Assembly: GCA_015832175.1 (NCBI GenBank)
Contig: WJXW01000001.1
Location: forward strand, 682,001-746,000
DNA length: 64,000 bases
DNA from: Paraphaeosphaeria minitans
Taxonomy: Eukaryota > Ascomycota > Dothideomycetes > Pleosporales > Didymosphaeriaceae
Direction of reading: 5' to 3'
A model generated the notes under the pieces. That model was not told the DNA's origin, did not search any database, and saw only the letters and a list, made by a program, of their open reading frames with translations. Both the position numbers and the translations under genes were made by a program. This document shows, piece after piece, positions 54,159 to 64,000 of this stretch (its first letter is position 1; the number at the start of each line of letters is the position of its first letter).

Positions 54159-55440
54159 TCAATAACCACTCTTGCCAGGCACGATCTTATACAATGGCCC
54201 CTTCTTCCCAAACATGTTCATCAGATCCTTAGAAACAACATCCGGCCTCTCCCACGCCGCGAAATGCCCACCCCGTTCATTCACACTCTCGTGCACGACG
54301 TCTCCCAACGTCTTCCCCCACACCCGCGGCACGACCGTGATTTCCCTCGGGAAATGCGCAAGGCCCAACTTCACGCTCCCGATCCACGCGCTCAGGCGCT
54401 CCCGGCTGGGAACCGCTGCCGTTGGATTGTGGCTGGCCTCGTAGGAGATGCGTACATGTGCGTTCGGGCCGGCGGTCGAGAAGTAGTAGATGGAGACCCA
54501 TGTCAGAATCTCGTCGTCGGTCCAGGGATACCCGTCGGTCCAGTCGACGAGCTTCTCGTAGATCCAGGCGAGCAGTGCGACGGGGCTGGATGCGAAGGCG
54601 TAGGAGAGGGTTTGCGGCTTTGTGGCTTGCAGTTGGCGGTATGCCTGGCCTTCGCTGGTGAACCACTCGCTCCTCTCGAGGCCCTTCTTCTCGGCGTCCG
54701 AGTACGGTGTTAGGGCGTGTTGGAGCGCGAGAACGGGTTGCGAGGCGAAGGAGGCGCGCGGATCATGTTGATGTGCGAGGCGAGGACTGCGTCGGGGTAC
54801 AGAAGGCCCATTGTCCGCGTGATGTAGAAGCCCCAGTCGCCGCCTTGGGTGACGTACTTGGGGTAGCCAAGGTCGAGCATCAGACGGTGGCATGTTTGTG
54901 CGTACTGTTCCAACGCAAAGCCGGGTTTGGTGATGCGTTGGGAGAAGCCGAAGTTGGGGAGGGAGCGAGCGACAATGTGGAAGGCGGGACTGTCGCCATC
55001 CCCCTTCAGAAGAGGGAGGAGTTTCTGTACTTCAAGGAAAGATCCGGGCCCTTTGGTGAGTTAAGTTCATGTTGTTTCTGGACCCGCGGTAAGGTACGAC
55101 CATCGGAGGTGAACTCACAGCCGTGGGAAAAGAGCAGTGGAATCGCGCCCTCGACTTCGCTCTTCTGCCATACAAAGTGGAGATCTATATCCCCGAAGCC
55201 ATCAACAGATACTTTCTTGCGGTAGTTGGGTAGCTCGTTGATTCCGGCCTCTATCTTGCGCCAGTCGAACCCGGTGCGCCAATGCTCTGCCAGCCTGTTG
55301 ACATCCGATAGGGGCGCCCCGTAGCGCCACTGGTCGTCGCTTTCGAGCTCATCGGGGTAGTTTGTGTCTTCAAGTCTGCGCTTTAGCTTTTCGATGCTGG
55401 CGTCGGGCACGTGTATTTTGTAGGGTTCGGGTGACGACAT
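54159..55440 (-). pseudogene. Microsomal-type epoxide hydrolase, frameshifted once
   Basis: Exon 1 is 55440-55119 and exon 2 is 55050-54159, with a 68-bp GTGAGT...AAAG intron that restores [20 protein letters not shown]. The N-terminal EHN domain (YKIHVPDASIEKLKRRLEDT, WRKIEAGINELPNYRK) precedes an alpha/beta hydrolase. The oxyanion HGWP, the nucleophile Asp in [10 protein letters not shown] and the catalytic His in [14 protein letters not shown] are all present. In the plus-strand coordinates 54754-54760 (CGCGCG tract) the frame changes: before it ASHINMIRA, after it [20 protein letters not shown] and [11 protein letters not shown]. Two extra bases or one missing base would explain this, and no intron fits. 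Ignoring it, the length is about 403 aa, normal for the family. It is either a very young pseudogene or an assembly error. Confidence 0.8.
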
Positions 55441-58400
55441 GTTGTTGAAGCCGTTTGTGACGTTGGAGTGGTGTGATGTCGGGATGGGCTCAATGGAAAG
55501 TAAGCAGGTACCGACAGGTGAATAGTCGATATCGTAAAGTGTGCTGCTCTACGCTCTCTATGACTTGGTGTAGCTGTCGTTGTATTTCAAAGCTAGGTGT
55601 CAGTTGCCCTCATTTGTTGCAAGAGGGGTTATCAACATGTAACTACTTTACATCATTGCGCCCTATGTCTTTCAATGCCTTTTAATGCCCTTCAATGCCA
55701 GCAACGTCAATGCACGTCTGCTGAATATCCAATTTGCCACCGAATATTAGTAATTCGTATATCTTTCAATCTGCACGGCAGACGGTAAGTTTCGATGTGA
55801 TACATGCAAGGCCATTCGTCGACGACCGCTAGAAGCAGCAATGGAATGCGGCGAGGAAGCTCCAGACCAGATGAAGAACCAGACAATGCTGCATCGAGCT
55901 GCAGGTTGTACGCACCTCATCCACGCTGCGGCTGAGGGGGTCCTCGTAATATGTGTGACGTCATTTGCTAGAAGTTCTTGACCACGTGCGCCTTCAACCA
56001 CCGCCAACTTCACACCTATTGACCAGTCAAAGCGTATGGCATGAAGATATATAATATATCAATAAGCATCACTCACGTTCTACAAGCCTTATTTTAAAAT
56101 CATCTGCAGATGAATATCTTGGGCTTAACTTTAATTGTAACGTCTCTCCGATATTATTCAGCAAGGTGTTGACCGAAAAGATGCCTACTACCGTCTGCGC
56201 TTCCACACCTCAGACGTGGCTAGCTTGTTCAAAGTTTTCTGCAGCCATACGGATTCCGTGGTATACGCATGAAAAGAGGGATACCGCGACGCGAAATGCA
56301 TGTTGGGAGAGCATCTCCGATGATCTGGAACCAAGACGATAAAGTACCCGTTAATGTAGTTGTGATCTGTATCGCAGGATTTGACGAGCGTCTTGTGTCT
56401 ATTTGTCTGACGGAAGGGTTGCTGTAGAACGAGTTCAAAAACGAGCGCTTCCTAGGGCCATATAGCGCCCGGCGAAAACGGCCGTCACGAATGCGATATA
56501 AGCGTTCTGCTCAATGTGTCCTGGGTAACATGTACTCAATCCCCAATGCCGTGATGGATAGCTTTACTGTTGTATCTAACTACACATTTCGCTTCAAAGC
56601 ACATCATCGTGAGACTTCGATCCTCGCTTGTGTCCCTATGCTGGCTTCCAAACCATCGGCGTCTGGGCAATTGATATCTGTCAATATCCCGATTGAAACC
56701 TGGGAATCCCCTCCGTTCGAAACGTTCAAACAAACGTCGACCCGCAAGCCTACCACTCGTCATCCCAGCACTCAATTAAATTTTCGCTATGCTGCTGGTA
56801 ACTAACTTGCCGGATGTGCTCACACACATGGCGACTGGGGCGAATATTGCCGGCCTTCTACCAGAATGGGCGGGAGACAGCATTGTCGACACCAGAATGC
56901 TCGCTGATAGCACTCTCACCCTGCGTAGCATATGCGATACCCTAGGCCAGACCTCTGAAGTCGTCTTTAACCAACTGCGAATGCACGTCCTCTCTGTCGG
57001 AGGTAGACATGGTGTCTGTCCGATGTATTTGAGCGGGCACCAAAACACAGCTTTTCTTAAGCGCGCTGGTTAGCATTGGCCTCGGCGAGGTTGTGCTTCA
57101 TCAAAAGCTCCCGAATAGCGCTCAGCTGCGGCCTAGAAGTTCTGCTCCACTGTGGGAGTCTAGTTCAGTTAGTCGACGTCTAGGTGACTGCTGATTCTCT
57201 CAATCAACTCCTGCGGAAAGTGCTCCATGGCGGAGTTGAATATGAGATGGTAACCGCTGAGGTGAGCCGGGCATGTTGACATTGTGATTTGACGCAAAGT
57301 GGCGGAGATATTATCAGCTTAGCCCGAAGATAGCGTAGCGCATCTGTCCTTGTCATCGGTATTCCCGTCTGATTGGTGGTAACGTTTAGGTTGAATCTTA
57401 CTCCCGCAATCAACGATGCTCGAAAAATGCCACATCAGGAAGTTTCAGTCTTGATTTGATTGGATGTGGTCTTGCGAGACCGATCGCATCGAGCGTGACT
57501 CTCTTCCAAGGTTTCCTCTGCGCCTGCGTTGAACGACCTCTCAGCTAGGTAGTACTCTGCTCTCCTACCAGACATACCGCATGACCAAACCCAACACCGA
57601 GTTAAGACCTAAGTTCGATTCGGCCACAAAGTAATACTACACACATCCCATGTCCATCACATCGATTCCCACCAAATAGACCCTCGCAAATCTGCGTCTG
57701 CGCCACGCGTCTGCGCCAAACAGCGGCGCCTCGCGGCCTCGCTCGCGGGCGCTAGGTACGCCACCAAGGTACGCCACCACCGCCCCGGAGCATGGTGCTA
57801 CTAGGTAGGTACATATCGATAGAACGCGAGGCGCCTTGAGAAACAACGCCTGCATGCCGGACACTGGAACGGTGTAGGTAGGTATTCTTTACCGAGGCGA
57901 ATGTGGTCTACCTCGCTGGCATGCCCAATCTCCATATTGAGACATGCTGACTTTGTTCGGAGGCGTGAGATGCCGTTTGGGTTGGATATCTAGCTGGCTA
58001 GACAGGTGGTGCGTATGTCGAGGTTCCTACTACTTACCTACCCACCGTACACACTCCGACGCCAAAGTCCGAGCATGGAACGCCTTCTTCTTTCCTTCGT
58101 CATCCCTCCGACGACCTCGACATGGCGATCGGAGCCAGACGAGCATGCCTGTGCCGGTAGGGAGGTACCTTATCCGTGATGTCGATGGACCAGGACCACG
58201 CCCATCCCACCATCTATTTATCTCGAACACCCAACCCAGCCCGCGCGTCCACGTTCCAGACGAGATTGACAGCTCAAGTTCGCATTCTCGACTCCGGCCT
58301 AGCGCAGCGCGCACATAGCTAGGTATCTACCTGCAAGGCATGCGTCGGAAGCATCCATCGCCGTCGTAGTCGCACGCCCGCCCGCCCGTCCGCGAAGCAA

Positions 58401-59252
58401 GTCCGATCGGTCGCTTGCCAGGAAGCAGTCAGCATTCCATTCCGTCATCGTCCGACGGGCCTACCTACTAGGTAAAAAATTCCTCCGGAACGAGAACCCC
58501 AAATTTTCTCACGAGGAGCTGATGACAGCCAGCCACAAAACCTCCGGCGACGCGCTCCTGCAATTTGCACATGTTCACCGGCGCCCGGTACGCTAAGATG
58601 GGTAGATAGGTAGCTGGTCGTTATCGCTGCGCGCCGGTGCGAGCTGGGGCCCGCGCCAGTGTGTGTGGTGTAGAGCGTGTGCACGTGCGGGGGGAGACGA
58701 GGCGGAACTTAGAAGATTCGCGACCCAGGCGTAGAGCTTGTGCCGCGATGTGATGCGATGCGATGCGTTGCGAACAAGATGGTAACACGAGGTGGGGAAA
58801 GAATGAGTATGCATGTATTTAGAGATCCTTCAGCCCAAAAAGAAATACATCTGTATATGTATATACCTATATATATAGATATAACCCCAAGTTCATTGGC
58901 AATCTGTTCCAATCTGTTCCAATCCAATCCAATTGGGGTATATGTCGATCAAAGCAACCCTCGATCCCGCTCCCTCCCAGAGCGGACATAAAAAGTGAAG
59001 TGGTCTTAATAAAAAAAAAAAAGAGAGGCTCGCTGGTAGTCAGTCGCAGGTCCTACAACCACCCAACCTCGACCCTTTTTTTTCATGCCGAGCCGAGCCG
59101 CAGCGAGAGAAATTCGTCTTTACATCGTGCCGGAAAGGAAGCCCAAACCCCATACCCAAAACGCCAGCCCATCGTGATGTCAGTGTCAATTCAGCCAAAC
59201 CCATGAAACGCCGCGTGAGTCCCATCCCATCCCATTCCGCATCTCTCTCTCT
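55441..59252. other. Gene-poor 3.8-kb intergenic stretch
   Basis: No gene is well supported. Frames at 56491-56805 and 56789-57073 (plus) have reasonable length but no recognisable motif. From 57540 to 58630 the DNA is dense in ctaggta/gtaggtag words. A TATA-rich segment (tatatgtatatacctatatatataga) lies at 58854-58880, followed by two direct copies of caatctgttc (58901-58920). Confidence 0.5.
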
Positions 59253-59624
59253 TCAAAACTTGCCGTGCAGCACCTCGAAGATGCCCACCGCGGCCCCAGC
59301 CTCGCCCACGCTGGGCCGCGGCTCCAGCACCTCGAGCTCGTGCTCGAAAAGGTGCTTCTCCTCCTCCATCTCGAGGTCCAGGACCGACGGCTTGCGGCGC
59401 AGCAGCAGCAGGTTGCGCAGGCTCTCCATGGAGCCCGAGCTGCGGTGGCTGTCGGGCGAGCCGGTGCGGCCGCGGGCCAGCGGCGACGTGGTGCCGGTGC
59501 TCGAGGGCGAGATGCTGCGGGAGGAGCGCGTGGGTGAGAAGGCGGTGCGTAGGCGGCCGAGGGAGGTGCTAGGGGTGCGGATGGGGGAGCCGAAGGAGAA
59601 GCGGTTGGTGCGGGTGTTGGCCAT
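59253..59624 (-). CDS. Small Ser/Arg-rich conserved fungal protein, 123 aa
   Basis: A single exon. The start MANTRTNRFSFGSPIRTPST and the core MESLRNLLLLRRKPSVLDLE, then MEEEKHLFEHE, followed by a Pro-containing tail, match a type of short Ser-rich protein I recall from filamentous ascomycetes, but I know no function. The N-terminal 60 residues are rich in SP/TP and RxxS sites, suggesting phospho-regulation. No membrane segment or signal peptide is visible. The gene is GC-rich and has C/T-biased flanks. Confidence 0.65.
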   Translation of the reverse strand: MANTRTNRFSFGSPIRTPSTSLGRLRTAFSPTRSSRSISPSSTGTTSPLARGRTGSPDSHRSSGSMESLRNLLLLRRKPSVLDLEMEEEKHLFEHELEVLEPRPSVGEAGAAVGIFEVLHGKF

Positions 59625-61281
59625 GGTGGATGGTGAGGTGGGTTGGAGTTGGGAGTGACGGGGGTTGAAGTCGGGAGTGAGGTGGGTCGGTGGTGTGTAT
59701 TGCTTTGTGTATCAAGTCGATTGCCGTGTTACAGGCAAGTGGTTGGAGTGGTTTGCCTTGGAGCAGCGAATGTGAGCGTTTCAACAGGTCCAGCTGTCCA
59801 GCGTAAAGAGTGTATGTAGGTCTTTCTTGTTGACAAGCCGACCGGATCAGATCAGATCGAATGCCTCGGGACGTGCGGTGTAGCGTTACACGTGGTGTGT
59901 GTATGAATGCTTCAAGATATGTATGTACGGCACGGGAACCAGCTCTCGGAGCCTCGGCCGAAAGAAGATGCTTAGTTGGTGGTGCGTCGAGCAGCGAAGA
60001 ACAGAGTGCAGACAGAAACGAATGAAGAAGGCCTCGGATGGAGAAGATGACACGCCAGCTCCAGCGGACGGGGGCCTTTGTTCAATTAAGCACTTCGCTC
60101 GCAAGCAGCCCGCCAGCGTCAAACGGGCGCTGCATGCTCATCCTGCGCCGTCCGGGCCAGCCTAGCGAACGTACCACGCACTCGAAACCAGCGGCCCCCT
60201 GCGCACCGCAGAACGAACATGCTTCCTTACAGACTCCCTGTTTGATCGTCCGGAAGGGTGCCTACCTGCAACTCCCAATCGGGGCGACGCAACAAGAGAC
60301 TGCGAGGGCATAATTCCGCCGCCGGAGCCTGTTCGCTGACACCTCGACACCCACCTGACGGCCAGCGCTGCGTAATCGCTCCCATCACGCCTTGCAGGGC
60401 CGATCGGACATGGCTGCAAGGACCGCACTCTCCGGCTTACCACTGACGTCCTCACCACCAAGGGAGAAAGCTCTAGGTACGCCTTGCCTCCACCAGCCGT
60501 GTGTACCTAGCCCAGCTGCCAGCACCTCACCGCAGCTCCTCCCGTAAGTAGCTCGCCAGCCGCGCACCTGAGTCGCTCCGTGTCTCTGACATCCCATCTC
60601 GCCCGTCTCAAGTCCGGAGCCACGACTTCTGCTTCAGATACGACGAGGCCCATGCGGCGGCCAAGCTGCCTGAGAGCCCCGCCAGATGCGCCACCCGAGT
60701 TTCACCATCAGATGCTGATGAGCATTGAGCGCAGCCATGCGCCCCTGCAGCCCGCCGCCATAGACGCGTCCACCAACATGCACGCCAACGCTTTTCCATG
60801 CGAGAAATTCGAAATTGCTTGGATGAAGCGCATGAGGGTACTCGAATGCTTGCCAACCCAGCGCCGTCGCTGTGCAGCCCCTGAGCGAAGAATAGGTAAC
60901 AAAACTGCTCCTCGGCCCGCCAATTCCCTCGCCCGATCCCCTTCCCCTACAACAACCCAAACCGTCCATCACCTCTCACTCAAGCTCGTTGACACACATG
61001 TATGCGCTGGATATGTGCAACAAACGCAAAAGTAGAAGAAATCCCAAATGCGCCATTCCCAGACAGGAGTTCCAAACGTCAATGCAGCCGTATTCGTGTG
61101 CGCAGGAGGCCCCTGTACAGGCACCTGCGACCTGTTCTGAGGCCGACGCAGGGCCTGCTTCCCGCGGCCCTGCACCATGCACCCCTCTCCATCGTCACAT
61201 CGTACATCATCCGCGTTCGAGGCAACAAACGGTCACCTTTTTGGAACTGCCACCCAATAGGAAATGTACGAGCACATCGGC
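59625..61281. other. Intergenic downstream of CCH1
   Basis: No gene is supported. The long frames (60580-61035 plus, 60989-61849 plus) have no domain; the latter is antisense to the CCH1 last exon. Confidence 0.45.
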
Positions 61282-64000
61282 TCACCGACCGCCCGACCGC
61301 CGCTGGGTGAAACTCCTGCGGATACTCTCGCCCCAGGCTGAGTTGTCGAGCACCTCCAAAACCTCGGCTGCACTGACAGCGCTGTTTTGCCGGCTGCGGT
61401 TCCCTGCGGAGCTTGGTGCAGCCAGCTCTCCCTCGCCCTCAAGCGGACTGGGGGGTCGGCTGAGTGCCGATGCGAACTGCCACTCCCCGCCAGGTAGCGC
61501 AGAGAACGGCGACATTTGTGGCGATGCGCGTGTGGGCGAGAGAGGGTTCGGTCTCGTGGGTGAACCAAGTGGCGTGGTCTGTATCGAGTTGGCTCGGCTT
61601 CTCAATGTCATGTCGGCTGGTGGTGATGGAGCCCTCGCGTCGCTGCCCGAGGCTCGCCAGCCTACCGTGTCTGTGTTTGAAAGCCCTGTTGACAGCATTA
61701 GACTGCCTGGGACAGGCCGTTGCCCTCGTCCCGCATCCACTACGTCTTCATCGTCGATGAAGATCTCTGGTACTGTAAACTGCGGTACAGCAGTCATACG
61801 GCCGTGCTCCTTTTGCTGCTGTACGCGGCGGAATCTTCGCGACCAATAAAGCGTGTCGAAGAATCCAATAACGACATTTCGCCGCACAGCCTCCTCCACG
61901 CGTTGTAGGCGGGCTCGGCGTCGCAGGAACTCCTCTAATCTGACATTGTTTGTTAGCAATGGGCACGCTTGAGGGCCTCCGAATCCTTACCTTAAGCTCT
62001 TGTTATCATTAATAACCTTGTGGTGGGCCAATATCATGAGCAGTGAAGTGAATTGGATGCCGCGATCGGGATCACTCGACACGATCACTTCCTCGTAAAA
62101 GGTATTCATACGTATGCGCCGTCGCCGGATCTCGGCAACAGGAAGCTCAGCCAACCGCCGGTTGAGTTTCACAATATCGATCTCGACAGGCTCCTTCTGG
62201 CCTTGAACGGGTAGCCCCGGGTTTCTCCTAGAGTTTGTGCTGCATTCTTCCATCAGGCTCCCTACGGTGAAGTCACCGTCGTAAATTCGCATTTCGAAGA
62301 TGCCAGAGAGCTCTCCTAGCAATCGAGGGAATTGGTCTTTGGGGATGAATCCAGTGCCGTTGGGATCGACCTCGGCCCAGGCCTGTTTGAAGCGACGAAT
62401 CTCTTCTCGGCTAATGACCGAGAGCCCACTGCTTCGCTGATACACGTAACTGAAACTCTCGTATATCAAAGAGACGAAGAGATTGACGAAGATATACATG
62501 CTCAGGATGTTCCAGGTAACGAACAAAGCACGGGCCCACTCTGGGCTGCCGCAATCGCTTTCAAAGTATCTTTCTCCTTCGGTGCAATAGGGGTGATCGA
62601 CCCCCGCGAAGTCTTCCATCAGCTGATTCCACCCCTCACCCGTGCTTGTTCGAAACAGGAGAACGAGGGCTTTCGGAACGCTTCGAAAGTTGATGTTTCC
62701 TGTCTCATTCTCGCCAAACCGCGTCAATCCAAACGTCTGGGTGAGAGCGATAGCGTACACCAAAAATAGTACGAACCAAGTGGCCAAAAGGTTCAGGATG
62801 GACGCCAAACTTGCTGCGGCCGTCTTGAAGAGTTGATCCAGTTGGTTGTTCCTGGGAATGAGAAGCAGAGCAATCGACACCAATCCCAGCTTATGGAGTT
62901 GAGAGAACACTCGTTCGTCGTTGTTAGTCAATCGAAGAATCGAAGTAACAAATGTACCTGATACTGCGAAAATTGAGAAGACATCCCAGGAGCTTTTGCG
63001 GAACCTATGCCAGGATAGACCGATGATCCGAATGACCACATTGGCGATGAATATGATCGTGAAAAGGAGGAAGATGTAGTCGCGAACTTGCTCCCACACA
63101 CCATGTCCGGGGTACCACTCCAGGCAGAGGAGGACCAGATGAGCAAGCAACAGCCCTGTTATGAACCGTTGCCAATTACCAGTCTTGCGGACAGCACGCC
63201 GGTAACACCACTCTTCCCACGTCTCTCGCACCTTTGTTGAGGATGGTCGTTTCGACGGCGAAACTTGACGTAGCAATTTCCTCAGCTCAAGCCACGAACG
63301 CTGATCTATGGTGAGGAAAGCGACACCCGTCTGTTCTGTGTAGTTGCGCATGAAGACAGATACAAAGAGGGTCAATACGAAGACAGCGCCGAGCAGGTTG
63401 AAAACGACAAAGTACAGAGCATTCCCCTGTGAAGCAAGCGGAGCGGGCTGGGTGAACACGCCGGTGATCTGTTCAGATGTCCACATAACGTCGATCCATC
63501 CTTCCTGCGACACGATCTGGAATAAAATGAATAGCGAGTTACCGAAGTTATCAAAGTTATAGTACGAATTGGAAGACTGGCGTGGGGCGAGGACGTTCCA
63601 GTCGTTGCTGAAAGGATTGCTGTCGTACTCATTGACGCAGTCGTGTAAATCAAAAATATTTGAGCCGTCGTCATTGCATGATTGCATGCGTCCTACGAAT
63701 AGGTTTAGTCCGTAGATGGCAAAGGGGACGAGCAAGCTCAGAGAGACGAAAGCGGCCTAGCAATGTTAGCAGTGCGGCATAAGGATGGTCGGTCATCATA
63801 CCGAAATCAATTTCCACCAGCCGCGGACAATAAGGGAGTGGAAGTGATTTCGTGCGCTGTCACTGATGTTGAGGAGACGCAGTGCACGAAGGGCTTTGAA
63901 TGCGCCTACGGTACGAGTGATCTGGCCCTCATTGAGCAACGAAGTGATGACGTTGATCCAGAGTGTGATGAGCACCACACCGTCAATAGAACCCCACGAG
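61282..64000 (-). CDS. CCH1: Voltage-gated calcium channel alpha subunit Cch1 (C-terminal half, cut by the window edge)
   Basis: Visible exons are 64000-63802 (incomplete), 63756-61991 and 61939-61282, with introns of 45 and 51 bp; about 873 residues are in the window. The order is: domain III S3-S4 (GVVLITLWINVITSLL; RTVGAFKALRALRLLNIS); S5 (AAFVSLSLLVPFAIYGLNLF); pore loop with FILFQIVSQEGW; S6; domain IV S1-S6 with pore FRTSTGEGWNQLM; an EF-hand-like WAEVDPNGTGFIPKDQFPRL; then a cytosolic tail with a basic helix (FLRRRARLQRVEEAVRRN) and a Ser/Pro-rich end. Both visible filter positions carry Glu. Cch1 with Mid1 forms the fungal high-affinity plasma-membrane calcium channel, opened by stress or store depletion. 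The first two domains lie beyond 64000. Confidence 0.95.

Noticed and set aside
56491..57073. Two overlapping plus-strand frames of 104 and 94 codons
   Set aside because: No recognisable motif, different frames without good splice sites between them, and similar-length antisense frames in the same place.
60989..61849. 286-codon plus-strand frame
   Set aside because: Its second half is antisense to the last CCH1 exon, and no domain or sensible composition is visible.

Overview
The window is nuclear DNA of a filamentous ascomycete. The evidence is short GT-AG introns (about 45-200 bp, with CTAAC-type branch sites), long intergenic stretches, a Zn(II)2Cys6 regulator, an AA11-type LPMO, a Cch1-type calcium channel and a URC4 (DUF1688) gene. 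The overall flavour (many TAGGTACCTA-like intergenic words, DUF3632, small secreted proteins) suggests a Dothideomycete, but that placement is inference. No prokaryotic operons, CRISPR arrays or intact transposons were seen.

Layout. 0-16 kb: an SLC16-like MFS transporter, a 2562-residue coiled-coil protein with an 11-unit helical repeat array, a VOC/glyoxalase-fold protein, URC4 and a WRAP53-like WD40 protein. 16-26 kb: a mitochondrial S-adenosylmethionine carrier, a long disordered protein ending in an intact RNase H domain, a small secreted protein, an intron-containing tRNA-Leu(AAG), a DUF3632 protein and an I78-type peptidase inhibitor. 26-39 kb: a class 1A dihydroorotate dehydrogenase, a Zn2Cys6 regulator whose finger is assembled through a 4-nt exon, an ABM-like protein, a frameshifted GNAT acetyltransferase, a DHA1-type MFS exporter and a nucleoside hydrolase with seven exons. 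39-51 kb: an Erv29/SURF4 cargo receptor, a secreted protein of unknown function, a membrane-anchored Lys-rich protein, an uncharacterised protein with twin NIN/G-x-x-N motifs and a poly-Q tract, a tandem-repeat-rich spacer and SNF5 with a C-terminal GATA-like finger. 51-64 kb: an AA11 LPMO, a frameshifted epoxide hydrolase, a gene-poor 3.8 kb stretch, a small Ser-rich protein and the C-terminal half of the calcium channel Cch1, which runs off the right edge.

Genes working together. Most genes look like unlinked housekeeping functions. Three genes of pyrimidine metabolism do fall within 26 kb: URC4 (uracil catabolism), a cytosolic-type dihydroorotate dehydrogenase and a nucleoside hydrolase. 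An exporter and a Zn2Cys6 regulator lie between the last two. They are not contiguous, so a functional link is a hypothesis only.

Exon boundaries were derived by eye from splice signals, reading-frame phase and family motifs. Two genes (GNAT and epoxide hydrolase) carry single frameshifts in simple-sequence tracts, which could be real decay or assembly error.
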